A stretch of 64,000 nt of DNA from Streptomyces sp. WAC 04229. Its GTDB lineage: Bacteria > Actinomycetota > Actinomycetes > Streptomycetales > Streptomycetaceae. The translations under genes and the position numbers were made by a program. Where the stretch lies: assembly GCF_003947455.1 (NCBI RefSeq), contig NZ_QHJH01000024.1, positions 1 through 64,000 of the forward strand. The letters are read 5' to 3'. Under the pieces are notes generated by a model. It was given only the letters and a program-made list of their open reading frames with translations. It searched no databases and was not told the DNA's origin. Positions 30,546 to 39,807 of this stretch are shown in pieces; the first letter of the stretch is position 1; each line of letters opens with the position of its first letter.

Positions 30546-31832
30546 ATGGATTCATACGGTCTGTCCACTCGCTTGAGCATGGAATCTCTGCACGGCTCGC
30601 TCACCGATCCGGCCATCTCGTCGATGAACCTGCTCAATGAGCTGACCGGCACATATCCTGCGGCAATTTCCATGGCGGCAGGTCGCCCGTACGAAGAGTT
30701 TTTCGACGTGCGCCTCATCCACGAGTACATCGACGCCTACTGCGACCATCTCCGAAACGACCGGAAGCTGGGCGAGGCGGAGATCACCCGCACGCTCTTC
30801 CAGTACGGCACCACGAAGGGCGTCATCACCGATCTCGTCGCCCGCAACCTCGCCGAGGACGAGGACATCGACGCCGACCCCGAGTCCGTGGTCGTGACCG
30901 TGGGCGCGCAGGAGGCCATGTTCCTGGTTCTCCGCACGCTGCGGGCAGACGAGCGGGACGTGCTCCTGGCCCCCGCCCCCACCTACGTCGGCCTGACCGG
31001 GGCCGCGCTGCTGTGCGACATGCCCGTCTGGCCGGTCCGGTCCACCGAGAACGGCATCGACCCCGAGGACCTCGCCCTCCAGCTGAAGCTCGCAGGCGAG
31101 CAGGGCAAGCGCGTCCGGGCCTGCTACGTGACGCCCAACTTCGCCAATCCCACGGGTACCAGCATGGACGTGCCCTCCCGCCACCGGCTCCTGGAGGCCG
31201 CCGAGGCGGGCGGCATCCTCCTGCTGGAGGACAACGCGTACGGGATCTTCGGATCCGAGCGTCCTCCCACGCTGAAGGCGCTCGACCGGTCGGGAAGCGT
31301 GGTCTACGTCGGCTCCTTCGCCAAGACCGGCATGCCCGGGGCCCGGGTCGGCTACGTCGTGGCGGATCAGTACGTGGCCGGGGGCGGCCTGCTCGCCGAC
31401 CAGCTCTCGAAGCTCAAGGGCATGCTCACGGTGAACACCTCGCCCGTGGCGCAAGCGGTGATCGCAGGAAAGCTCCTGCTCAACGACTTCAGTCTGCTCA
31501 AGGCCAATGCCAGGGAAATCGCCATCTACCAACGCAACCTCGAGCACACGCTGGGCGAGCTCACCCGCAGGCTCGGCGGCTGTCCCGGGGTCAGCTGGAA
31601 CACGCCGAAGGGCGGGTTCTTCGTCACCGTCACCGTGCCCTTCGTCGTCGACGACGCGTTGCTGCAGCAGGCCGCCGGCGACTACGGCGTCCTGTTCACC
31701 CCGATGCACCACTTCTACGGCGGCAGGGACGGGTTCAGCCAGCTGAGGCTGTCGATCAGCCTGCTCACACCGGAGCTCATCGAGGAGGCCGTCTCCCGGC
31801 TCGCCGCACTCATCACCGCGCGCCTCACCTGA
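30546..31832 (+). CDS. hpgT: HpgT, phenylglycine aminotransferase
   Basis: A 428-residue class I aminotransferase that aminates 4-hydroxybenzoylformate and the Dpg glyoxylate to Hpg and Dpg, usually with tyrosine as donor. PLP lysine K260 is in SFAKTGMPGARVGY, NFANPTG at 198-204 and EDNAYG at 228-233. It is the only plus-strand gene between 18 kb and the right end, and it converges with mtfA (15-base gap). An alternative ATG at 30579 would remove 11 residues. Confidence 0.92.
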   Translation: MDSYGLSTRLSMESLHGSLTDPAISSMNLLNELTGTYPAAISMAAGRPYEEFFDVRLIHEYIDAYCDHLRNDRKLGEAEITRTLFQYGTTKGVITDLVARNLAEDEDIDADPESVVVTVGAQEAMFLVLRTLRADERDVLLAPAPTYVGLTGAALLCDMPVWPVRSTENGIDPEDLALQLKLAGEQGKRVRACYVTPNFANPTGTSMDVPSRHRLLEAAEAGGILLLEDNAYGIFGSERPPTLKALDRSGSVVYVGSFAKTGMPGARVGYVVADQYVAGGGLLADQLSKLKGMLTVNTSPVAQAVIAGKLLLNDFSLLKANAREIAIYQRNLEHTLGELTRRLGGCPGVSWNTPKGGFFVTVTVPFVVDDALLQQAAGDYGVLFTPMHHFYGGRDGFSQLRLSISLLTPELIEEAVSRLAALITARLT

Positions 31833-31847
31833 TCCGGGCTCCATCGC

Positions 31848-32669
31848 TCATGCGGGACCGGTCTTCCATGACGCCTCCAGCAGCAACGCGTCAGGGCGGC
31901 CGCTGCCCCCGGCGGACCTGAACGGAGCCGGCTCCAGCACGTCGAATCCGGCCTGTTCCAGTTCCCGTACCACCTGCTGCGGCTCCAGGAGCCGCAGGCG
32001 GCTCGTGCAGACGACGAAGGGGTCCGAGGTGTCGTCGGCGGGGTATACGGTGATGTCCTGGATCGCTTCCGCCGGCGATCGCCGCACGTGCAACACGTAC
32101 CGTCGGCCGCTGCGGCCCGACAGCTCCTGGTCGCGCTCGAGCGACTGCGACCCGCCCGTGTCGGCCATGCTGATCAGGAATGTCCCGCCGGGTTCGAGGT
32201 GGTCACGAACCGACGCGTACAGGCCACGCCTACCGGTGTCGTCCAGGAGGTTGATCGAGCCGTAGCTGATGACCACGGCCCCGAAGCGCTGATCCAGCGC
32301 GAAGGCGCTCATGTCGCCTTGTACCACGGTGCACCGGTCCCGGAGATCCGCCGGCCCGTTCTCCAGCTGCCGCCGGAGGGTGGCGGCCATCGCGGTCGAC
32401 AGCTCGAGCGCGGTCACCTCGAACCCGAGCGTCAGGAAGGGGAAGGTCAGCCGGCCCGTTCCGGCGGCGAGTTCGAGGACCGGTCCCAACGCGGAGCGGA
32501 TGCGGGCGCCCATCACCTGCGCTTCCGAGAGGCCGTCCGCGTCCTGCATCAGATCGGACCCGATGTCCTCGTCGTAGAAGCTGCGCAGGACGCCTCGCTC
32601 ACCCACGGCGGCCAGCAGAGTGTCCGCGCGAGTCGTCCGGACCGGGCCGTGCTCCAGCTGATCACTCAT
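31848..32669 (-). CDS. mtfA: MtfA-like SAM N-methyltransferase
   Basis: A 273-residue class I SAM methyltransferase. ELAAGTG at 66-72 is motif I, VVQGDMSAFALD follows, and RSGRRYVLHVR and DPFVVCTSRLRLL match the GPA N-methyltransferases (MtfA, Vmt). These methylate the N-terminal amine of residue 1 of the heptapeptide. The ATG at 32669 overlaps the deacetylase stop by ATGA. The long 5' ORF extension is overlap only. Confidence 0.9.
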   Translation of the reverse strand: MSDQLEHGPVRTTRADTLLAAVGERGVLRSFYDEDIGSDLMQDADGLSEAQVMGARIRSALGPVLELAAGTGRLTFPFLTLGFEVTALELSTAMAATLRRQLENGPADLRDRCTVVQGDMSAFALDQRFGAVVISYGSINLLDDTGRRGLYASVRDHLEPGGTFLISMADTGGSQSLERDQELSGRSGRRYVLHVRRSPAEAIQDITVYPADDTSDPFVVCTSRLRLLEPQQVVRELEQAGFDVLEPAPFRSAGGSGRPDALLLEASWKTGPA

Positions 32670-33571
32670 GAGGCCAACCTCCTGGTCGACGTGTGACGGG
32701 CAACGGGCCAGGTCTTCTCGCCGTATCCGCCGTGTGGTGAGCTGTCCCGAGCGTGCTTGTCCAGCTGGGCGAACACGTCCTTGCCGGGCCCGTTGAGCAT
32801 CGACATCTGCGACGGATAGCGTTTCAGGGCTTCGAATTTCCGCTCCCGCGTCGTTGTCCCGACACAGCTGAACTCGGGCGGGCCGAGACGAAATCCCCTC
32901 GGCAGCTCGACGTCGCCCAACCCGAAGACCGCGTGCGGAAGGTCTTCCCACAGCCGCACCGGAACGCCCCGCTCGTGCGCCGTGAACAGCGCGGCGTCCC
33001 GTGCGATGACGTTGTCGACATGACCGTTGGCGGCCGCGCTGGTGACGATCAGCGTCGGAGCGCACTCGTCGGCCGCCGACTCGATGTCGGCCTTCACCGC
33101 CCAAAACAGATCCGGATCGCCCTGTGACGATCGCCTGTCGATCGCCACTTTCTGCCGGCCCGGCACGTTGTCTGCCAGCCATCGGCCGTCCGGCGACTTG
33201 CGGTAGAGGGCCTCGAGGAAACGGCCGTGCCGGTGGCCGGCCCCCAAGTGGCCGAGCGCGGCGATGTCTTCTTGTCTGCGGCACAGCGATGCGTCCTGGT
33301 CCGGCGAGATGCCCCAGATTCCGTGCAGGCGCTGCGCCGCCGGGGAGTAGGGAGGTGACGCGGTGCCGGCGAACACCGTGAAGACGGTCACCCGTGCACC
33401 GTCCTGTGACCCTTGGGCGAGACCGGCCCCGAAGGACAGGACCGCGTCGTCCAGATGAGGGGATATCACCAGTAGCCGGGTCCGGTCGGAGCCGCGAGAC
33501 ATGGCAGCCAATCTATGGACGGCGTTGCCGCTCAGCAACGCATGAGTACTGGACGGACCGGTGTGGTTCAT
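32666..33571 (-). CDS. PIG-L/LmbE-family N-acetylglucosamine deacetylase
   Basis: A 301-residue PIG-L zinc deacetylase. [12 protein letters not shown] at about 37-48 holds the zinc ligands His39 and Asp42, and GHVDNV supplies the third His. In teicoplanin-type clusters this family removes acetyl from the GlcNAc on Hpg4. The ATG at 33571 forms an ATGA overlap with the glycosyltransferase stop; the ATG at 33502 (MSRGSD) is an alternative nearer the usual family length. Coupling to the glycosyltransferase upstream suggests a glucosamine-bearing product. No acyltransferase is present. Confidence 0.85.
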   Translation of the reverse strand: MNHTGPSSTHALLSGNAVHRLAAMSRGSDRTRLLVISPHLDDAVLSFGAGLAQGSQDGARVTVFTVFAGTASPPYSPAAQRLHGIWGISPDQDASLCRRQEDIAALGHLGAGHRHGRFLEALYRKSPDGRWLADNVPGRQKVAIDRRSSQGDPDLFWAVKADIESAADECAPTLIVTSAAANGHVDNVIARDAALFTAHERGVPVRLWEDLPHAVFGLGDVELPRGFRLGPPEFSCVGTTTRERKFEALKRYPSQMSMLNGPGKDVFAQLDKHARDSSPHGGYGEKTWPVARHTSTRRLAS

Positions 33572-34794
33572 GCGGGCACAGCCGGCTTGTCCCGGCCGGC
33601 CGCGGCGAGCAGCAGCCGGGCGGCCACTGTGGTCCCGTCGCCGCGGATCGTGCCGGCCGTGGCCGCCGCCCGCGTGCGGGTTGCCGGGTCGAGGGCTGTT
33701 GCGAGCGCGGCCGTCAGGGAGGCGAACGTCGGGGCCGGACCGTCATGGGCCACCCCGATGCCCAGCTCGGCCACCCGGCCGGCGTAGTAGGGCTGGTCCG
33801 CGATCTGGGGCAGGACGATTTGGGGGGCGCCTGCCCGCGCGGCCACGTGCGTCGTGCCCGCGCCGCCGTGGTGGATGACGGCGGCCACGCGGCCGAAGAG
33901 CACCTGCTGGTTCACCTCTGCGACGGTGAAGCAGTCCTCCCGGTCGTCGGGCGGGATCAGATCGGCCCATCCGCGGGAGAGGATCACCCGGCGGCCATGG
34001 GCCCGGACCGCCTGGACGGCCACCCGGACGGCGTCCGCGGGCGCGCGCAGGCTGCCGAAACCCACGTACACCGGTGGTGACCCGGCGTCCAGGAACGCCT
34101 CCAGCTCCGCCGGGAGGGGCCGTTGGTCCGGCAGGATCCACGCGCCGGTCTGCACGGCGTCGAGCTTCGTGGGCTGCAGCGGGGCCAGGACCGCGTCCGT
34201 CGCCAGCCAGGGGTGGTCGGTGTAGCCGAAGGCGAAGATGTCCTTGACCGGTGGCAGGCCGATCGCGTCCCTGTGCTCGTTGAGCGGGCCGCCGTACCGC
34301 TGATGGGCGCTGCGGTTGTTGCGGTCCCACAGCGCTCCGATGCCGGCCGCGTCCCGTGCGGGCGGCTCGCCGAGGGGCGGCGGCGGCGGGTAGTACGGCG
34401 ACGGCACGTAGATCGGGCAGTGGAAGGCGTAGATGTAGGGGATGTCCAGCTTCTCGGCGACCGACCGCACGCCGATCGCGACGGGCAGCAGTCCGGTCGT
34501 CACCACCGCGTCACACCCCTGGGCGGCTTCCGGGAGTCGGTCGAACTGCGTGGCGATCGCCTCGGCCGAGAACCTGAGCATGTCCTCGGGCGTCGGCGGG
34601 GCGGTTCCGTGTCTGGGCGCGCGCGCCGACGGGCCGAGGGTCACATGCTCCACACCGACCTCGGCCAGCCGTTCCGCGCAGTCGGGCGGTGCGCACACCC
34701 GTGCCTGCACGCCGAGCTCCCGCAACCCGGCCGCCAGTGCCGCCAGCGGTTCGACGTCTCCGCGGCTGCCGTACGTCGACAGCAACACGCGCAT
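33568..34794 (-). CDS. GtfB/GtfA-type glycopeptide glycosyltransferase (GT1)
   Basis: A 408-residue GT-B enzyme of family GT1. It starts [17 protein letters not shown], typical of GPA Gtf proteins, and the C-terminal donor domain has VGFGSLRAP and [19 protein letters not shown]. It adds a sugar to the aglycone, most likely at Hpg4 or beta-hydroxytyrosine-6. With the deacetylase next to it, UDP-GlcNAc is a reasonable donor guess. AGGGGG lies before the ATG at 34794; the long 5' ORF overlaps the halogenase. It is the only Gtf gene in the window, and no dTDP-deoxysugar genes are seen. Confidence 0.9.
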   Translation of the reverse strand: MRVLLSTYGSRGDVEPLAALAAGLRELGVQARVCAPPDCAERLAEVGVEHVTLGPSARAPRHGTAPPTPEDMLRFSAEAIATQFDRLPEAAQGCDAVVTTGLLPVAIGVRSVAEKLDIPYIYAFHCPIYVPSPYYPPPPPLGEPPARDAAGIGALWDRNNRSAHQRYGGPLNEHRDAIGLPPVKDIFAFGYTDHPWLATDAVLAPLQPTKLDAVQTGAWILPDQRPLPAELEAFLDAGSPPVYVGFGSLRAPADAVRVAVQAVRAHGRRVILSRGWADLIPPDDREDCFTVAEVNQQVLFGRVAAVIHHGGAGTTHVAARAGAPQIVLPQIADQPYYAGRVAELGIGVAHDGPAPTFASLTAALATALDPATRTRAAATAGTIRGDGTTVAARLLLAAAGRDKPAVPA

Positions 34795-34853
34795 TTCGCG
34801 CCCCCTGTTCGTAGGGTTTCGAGGACCGGTGGACTGTCCGGAGCGCGGAGGTC

Positions 34854-36332
34854 TCACGCCGGTCGATGCGGCTGCCATGTCATTCCGTCGGGCGAGGTCA
34901 CGAGCCCGCCGGGGAACAGCGGCAGCTCGGGTTCGGCGTCGGCGCCGAGCAGCGCCTTCATCTGCACCTGGCCTGCCTCCTGCATGGCCTGCCTGACCAC
35001 CTGTGACTTGAACATCGGCACCATGTTCTCCTGGTCGCCGCCTGCCATCTGGTCGACGGCCGCGGCGAACTCGGCGCTGCGCTCGGCTATCCGGTCCGCC
35101 GTCGTCAGCGCCGTCTCGCCGGACGACACTCCGCCGATCAGCTCCACGAACGATTCGATGTCGGTGGTGGTCTGGCTGTTCGTCACCTTTTTGGCCTGCC
35201 AGAAGTACGAGTCCTCGTTCACGTTCATTTGGTAGAACGACATGAGGAACTCGTAGAACACCTGGTACTCGCGGCGATACCGTGCCTCGAACTCGGTCAG
35301 TACCGTCTTCTCGTCGAGTTCGCCCGCGAGGACGCTGTTGATCGACCGGGCGGCGAGCAGGCCGCTGTAGGTCGCCAGATGTACACCGGAGGAGAACACC
35401 GGATCCACGAAGCACGCGGCGTCGCCGACCAGGATCATCCCCGGCCGCCAGAAGTGCGTCTGCTGATATGAGTAGTCCTTGCGGATCCGCAGTTCCCCGT
35501 ACGTGCCGGTCGTCACCCGGGTCGCGTCCGACAGGTATTCCGAGATCATCGGGCACTCGGCGATCAGGGAGTTGAACGCTTTCTCCCGGTCTCCCTGGAC
35601 CTTGTCGGCGTCCTCCCTGCGTACGACCGCGCCGACGCTGGTCAGCGTGGGGCTCAGCGGGATGTACCAGAACCAGCCGCTGTCGAAGGCCACGCTCAGG
35701 ATGTTGCCGGAGACCGGCTCGGGCAGCCGCTTTCCGCCTTCGAAGTATCCGAACAGGGCCAGGCTGCGGAAGAACTCGGAGTAGTTCCGGGCGCCGCCGA
35801 CGTTGGCGTACAGGCGGCTCTTGTTGCCCGACGCGTCGACCACGAAGCGTGCCGTCACCTGACGCTCGCTGCCGTCGGGGCCGGTGTAGCGCAGACCGGT
35901 GACGCGATCGCCGTCCTCCACGACATCGGTGACCGCGCACCCCTCCCGTACGACCACTGACCTGCGCTTGGCGTTGTTCAGCAAGATCTCGTCGAATCGT
36001 GCCCGCTCGACCTGATAGGCGTACGACGTCGAGCCGGCCATCCGGGCGGAGAGGCCGAAGTGGAACGTCCACGGTTCGGGGCGGGCGCCCCAGCGGAACG
36101 TGCCGCCCCGCTTGACGGGGAAGCCGGCGGCGGCCAGTTCGTCGGAGACGCCGAGCATCCGGCACACGCCGTGGACCGTGGCGGGCAGCAGCGACTCGCC
36201 GATCTGGTACCGGGGGAAGTTCTCTTTTTCCAGCAGCAGCACCCGATGGCCCTGCATGGCCACGAGTGTGGCCACGGTCGAGCCGCCCGGCCCGCCGCCG
36301 GCCACCACTACATCGAATTCTTCGACCGACAT
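34854..36332 (-). CDS. bhaA: FAD-dependent aryl halogenase (BhaA/VhaA type)
   Basis: A 492-residue flavin halogenase. The FAD motif GGGPGG is at residues 12-17, and the halogenase signature WFWYIPLSP is near 220, preceded by SVAFDSG. The C-terminal extension is typical of carrier-bound-substrate halogenases of GPA clusters, which chlorinate the tyrosine or beta-hydroxytyrosine rings at residues 2 and 6. Only one halogenase is present, as in balhimycin. It lies between oxyC and the glycosyltransferase. Confidence 0.93.
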   Translation of the reverse strand: MSVEEFDVVVAGGGPGGSTVATLVAMQGHRVLLLEKENFPRYQIGESLLPATVHGVCRMLGVSDELAAAGFPVKRGGTFRWGARPEPWTFHFGLSARMAGSTSYAYQVERARFDEILLNNAKRRSVVVREGCAVTDVVEDGDRVTGLRYTGPDGSERQVTARFVVDASGNKSRLYANVGGARNYSEFFRSLALFGYFEGGKRLPEPVSGNILSVAFDSGWFWYIPLSPTLTSVGAVVRREDADKVQGDREKAFNSLIAECPMISEYLSDATRVTTGTYGELRIRKDYSYQQTHFWRPGMILVGDAACFVDPVFSSGVHLATYSGLLAARSINSVLAGELDEKTVLTEFEARYRREYQVFYEFLMSFYQMNVNEDSYFWQAKKVTNSQTTTDIESFVELIGGVSSGETALTTADRIAERSAEFAAAVDQMAGGDQENMVPMFKSQVVRQAMQEAGQVQMKALLGADAEPELPLFPGGLVTSPDGMTWQPHRPA

Positions 36333-36405
36333 CTCGCCACCGTTTCCTGTGTTGCGGGTGAATGTGTCGCGGCCAGTTCTGTGAGCGTGCGCCGCTCGCT
36401 CGTCG

Positions 36406-37626
36406 CTACCAGGTGACCGGCACCCGGTCCGGGCAGTCGACGAACGCGTTTCGGTATGTCACTTCTCCCATGGGCACTGCCAGCCGCAGCGCGGGGAAGC
36501 GGCGCCAGAGGGACTGGTAGGAGATCCGCAGCATTGCCCTGGCCAGTGCCGCGCCCACGCAGTAGTGGATGCCGTGTCCGAATCCGACGTCCGAGACAGG
36601 TGCACGGTTCGCGTCGAGGACGTTGGGGTGCGGTGTCAGCGCCTCGTCCCGGTTGGCCATGAGAACGGAACACAGCACATAGTCCCCCGACTTGATCAAC
36701 TGTCCGTCGATGACCACGTCGTTGATGGCCAGGCGGGGATTCGGGCCCTGCACGGGCGACAGGTACCGCACCAGTTCGGTGACTACGAGATCGGCCTTCT
36801 CACGGCTCGCGAAAAGCATCGGTATCTGGTCGGGATGGTCAAGGAGCGCGACGACCCCGAACCCGATCATCCCCGCGACGGTCTCGACACCACCGAGGAT
36901 CAGCGCCATGCACAGGCCCTTCAACTCCTCGTCCGTGATGTTGTCTCCGTGCCCTTTCACGACCATGCCGAGGAGCCCCTCGCCCGGGTCCTTCCGCTGC
37001 CGGGTGATCAGGTTGTCCAGGTACCGGTTGAACGCCGCGCTGTCGGCGGCCCTCGCCTTGAGCCCGCGGCTCAGATCGACGTTGCGCCGCAGCCGCCGGA
37101 CGAACTCACGCCGGTCGTCCCGCGGGATGCCGAGCAGCTCGCACAGGACACCCGCGCCGATCGGATCGGCGAAGTCCCGCTGGATGTCCGCGGGCGGTCC
37201 CGCGGTCTCCATCAGGTCGAGCCGGTCGTCGATGAGGCCTTGGATCTGGGGCTCCATCTTGCGTATACGCCGGACCGTGAACTCCGGTGTCAGCATCTTC
37301 CGCAGGCGCGTGTGCTCGGGCGGATCGTACGTCGATATCTGCCCGACGAACTGTGGCTCGACGCGTTTTGCCGACTCCCCCTGGGTGAACCGGGGCCGGG
37401 TCGTGAAATTCTCGTGGTCGCCCAGTATCCGGCGCACGACGTCGTACCCGAAGGCCTGCCAGACATAGTCCCTGCCCAGCTGCTCGGACGCCTCCCCGGT
37501 GATCCGGAACAGCGGGCCGTGCGCTCTGAGTTCGAAGTTGTCCGTATGCGGATCGCAGTCCGTTCTCACCTTGAAGTTCGGCGGCTCTCGTAGGAGTGGT
37601 GCGACGCGGCCCATTCCCTGCCCCAT
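36406..37626 (-). CDS. oxyC: OxyC, P450 for the AB (5-7) biaryl cross-link
   Basis: A 406-residue P450 very close in pattern to vancomycin OxyC: VAPLLREPPNF at the N-terminus, QISTYDPPEHTRLRKMLTPE, the I-helix LGGVETVAGM, the heme loop GFGHGIHYCVG and the end DCPDRVPVTW. It makes the C-C bond between residues 5 and 7 while the peptide is on module 7. The ATG at 37626 has AAGGAG about 11 bases before it; an ATG at 37662 exists but would add an unusual 12-residue head. Confidence 0.93.
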   Translation of the reverse strand: MGQGMGRVAPLLREPPNFKVRTDCDPHTDNFELRAHGPLFRITGEASEQLGRDYVWQAFGYDVVRRILGDHENFTTRPRFTQGESAKRVEPQFVGQISTYDPPEHTRLRKMLTPEFTVRRIRKMEPQIQGLIDDRLDLMETAGPPADIQRDFADPIGAGVLCELLGIPRDDRREFVRRLRRNVDLSRGLKARAADSAAFNRYLDNLITRQRKDPGEGLLGMVVKGHGDNITDEELKGLCMALILGGVETVAGMIGFGVVALLDHPDQIPMLFASREKADLVVTELVRYLSPVQGPNPRLAINDVVIDGQLIKSGDYVLCSVLMANRDEALTPHPNVLDANRAPVSDVGFGHGIHYCVGAALARAMLRISYQSLWRRFPALRLAVPMGEVTYRNAFVDCPDRVPVTW

Positions 37627-37677
37627 ACGAATGGAATCTCCTTCACTGGCTGGGACCGGCATTTCGGGGACGGCCGG

Positions 37678-38511
37678 TCAGTCGGCGTACCCGTACTGCT
37701 TCGCGTAATGAGCGTATGCAGAGTCGCCATGCAGCAGTTCCTGGTAGGCGGACTCGATCTCCTCGCCCAGGAAGGACAGTGAACGGTGCCCGTACCGTCC
37801 CTCGCCCACGAATTTCGGGCCGTCGCCGCCGGCCTCCTGGCCGGTGGGTGATGTTCCGCCGCCCACCCGCGCGCTCTCCTGCTCCAGTGCACGCATGCGT
37901 TCCAGGGTGCTGGCCTCCACCGCGCGGCGGACGTTCCCGGTCTCGACGGGCTCGCCGAGGGCGAGGAATTCCATGATCTCGGTGAGCCGTGCCACCGGAT
38001 CGGCCCGCAGGTCCTCGTAACGCACCGTCAGCAGGTCCGCGTTCGGGAAGCGGTCGCTCGGCGACTCGGTCCAGCTGCGCACGTTCTGCGGCCACGACCC
38101 GATGCCGACCCCCGGCGAGAGTGCCGCCATCTGATGGCCCTCCGTGGCGATGAACTCGCGGACGAAGGCGCGGCTTCGCTCCAGGTCGTCGGCGGGGATC
38201 GCGGCCATGCGCAGCGAGCTGAGCAGGATGTCCCTCGGGTTGCGTACGAGGTAGAGCACCTTGCCGGTGGACTTCCTCAGCACGTCCAGCACCGGTACAT
38301 CGGCCCTGAGGTGTGTCTTCAGCAGCACCGGTTCGGCCGGTTCCGCCGGCGGCAGATCGCCGTGCCGCAGCATCCCCTCCAGCACGGGGGTCGTGGCGTA
38401 CACGTCGTTCCAGACCTTCGGTGCCTGTCCCGTGATGTAGGCGGCCAGCATGCACCTCAGCCACGTGTTTCCGGCCTTGGGGTAGGACGCGATCCATCGG
38501 ATTTGGTTCAT
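37678..38511 (-). CDS. staL: StaL-like glycopeptide sulfotransferase
   Basis: A 277-residue PAPS-dependent sulfotransferase. The 5' phosphosulfate loop YPKAGNTW is at 10-17, [16 protein letters not shown] holds the 3' phosphate-binding Arg and Ser, and the C-terminus [20 protein letters not shown] and YAKQYGYAD closely follows StaL of the A47934 cluster, which sulfates residue 1 Hpg. AGGAG precedes the ATG at 38511; the upstream ATG at 38547 is disfavoured. It is inserted between oxyB and oxyC, breaking the usual oxyA-B-C series. Confidence 0.93.
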   Translation of the reverse strand: MNQIRWIASYPKAGNTWLRCMLAAYITGQAPKVWNDVYATTPVLEGMLRHGDLPPAEPAEPVLLKTHLRADVPVLDVLRKSTGKVLYLVRNPRDILLSSLRMAAIPADDLERSRAFVREFIATEGHQMAALSPGVGIGSWPQNVRSWTESPSDRFPNADLLTVRYEDLRADPVARLTEIMEFLALGEPVETGNVRRAVEASTLERMRALEQESARVGGGTSPTGQEAGGDGPKFVGEGRYGHRSLSFLGEEIESAYQELLHGDSAYAHYAKQYGYAD

Positions 38512-38565
38512 GCCTGCTCCTGTGTGGTCGTTTGCGTCACCGGTCACAGCGGTCGTCCCAGACGA

Positions 38566-39762
38566 TCACCAAGCGACCATCAGCTCCGTCAGTCCGTACG
38601 CGGGGGTGGTCAGGCGGAACATGTCCTCCTGGGCGGGGTCGGCGAGTCGCAGCCCGGGAAACCGCCGCCACAGAGCGGTGTAGACCGTCCGCAGTTCGAG
38701 GCGGGCCAGAGCGGCGCCCAGGCAGTGATGGACGCCGTGCCCGAACGCCACGTGCGGGACGGGCTCGCGCGTGACGTCGAGGCGTTCGGGATCCGGTGTC
38801 AGAGCGGGGTCACGGTTGGCCGCCGGAAGCGAGCAGATGACGCTCTCGCCCCTCTTGACCACCTGGTCCCCGAGGGTGACGTCCTCCATGGCGATGCGGG
38901 GTGTCGGGGAGTAGGTGACGGTCAGGTAGCGGATCAGCTCGTCGACGGCCCGTTGCGCCGACCGCTCGTCCCCCCGGAACGCGGCGATCTGCTCGGGGTG
39001 CCGCAGCAGCGCCAGCACACCCAGCCCGATCATTCCGGAGATGTTGTCGTCGCCGGCCAGCATCACCTGGACGCAGAAGCCCCTGAGCTCCTCGTCCGTT
39101 GCCGCGTCGCCGTGTTCGGCGACGACGGCTCCGATCAGCCCCTCGCCCGGATCCTTCCGTTCCCTGGCGATCATCGCCAGCAGGTAGCGGGAGAACGCCT
39201 CGCCGGCCGCCGCCCGCCTCTTCTGGCTGCGCGAGGCGTCGAGGTGCCCGTGGCACAGCTGCATGAACATGGCACGGTCGTCCCGGGGCACGCCGATCAG
39301 TTCGCACAGCACGGCCCCTGGCACCTCGTCGGCGACGAACTCGATGAGGTCCGCGGGGGATCCCGCCTGCTCCATGGCGTCGAGACGCTCGGTCACGAGC
39401 TGTTCGATGGAGGGCTGCAGACGCCGCATCTTGCGCAGCGTGAAGCCGGGCGTCAGCTTCTGCCGCATCCGGGTGTGCTCCGGCGGGTCGTAGTCCATCA
39501 GGTTGCCCACCAGCTCACGCGGCCGGAAGTGGCCCTCCCCGCCGATCCCGTCGCGCCGGTCCCAGCGCCGTCGTGTGCTGAACCTCTTGTGATCGCCCAT
39601 CACCTGTCGGACGACGGCGTGCGTGGTCGCCATCCAGCGGGTCTCGGCGTCTGCTCCGGATCCGACGGTGACTCTCGTCAGCGGTCCCGCCGCGAGCAGT
39701 TCGTCGGCCGGATCGAGGCCCTGCCTGCGCACGTGGACGGGGCGCGAATCGTCAGCACTCAA
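38566..39762 (-). CDS. oxyB: OxyB, P450 for the first (4-6) aryl ether ring
   Basis: A 398-residue P450 with OxyB hallmarks: DYDPPEHTRMRQKLTPGFTLRKMRRL, ELIGVPRDDRAMF, the I-helix LAGDDNISGM and the heme loop AFGHGVHHCLGAALAR. It closes the C-O-D ring between residues 4 and 6 on the PCP-X didomain of module 7, the first cross-link formed. It lies 45 bases after oxyA on the same strand. Confidence 0.93.
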   Translation of the reverse strand: MSADDSRPVHVRRQGLDPADELLAAGPLTRVTVGSGADAETRWMATTHAVVRQVMGDHKRFSTRRRWDRRDGIGGEGHFRPRELVGNLMDYDPPEHTRMRQKLTPGFTLRKMRRLQPSIEQLVTERLDAMEQAGSPADLIEFVADEVPGAVLCELIGVPRDDRAMFMQLCHGHLDASRSQKRRAAAGEAFSRYLLAMIARERKDPGEGLIGAVVAEHGDAATDEELRGFCVQVMLAGDDNISGMIGLGVLALLRHPEQIAAFRGDERSAQRAVDELIRYLTVTYSPTPRIAMEDVTLGDQVVKRGESVICSLPAANRDPALTPDPERLDVTREPVPHVAFGHGVHHCLGAALARLELRTVYTALWRRFPGLRLADPAQEDMFRLTTPAYGLTELMVAW

Positions 39763-39807
39763 CGGGAAGCTCCTCCCCTGCCATCGGTTCTCCTTCCAGA
39801 TCCGGCG

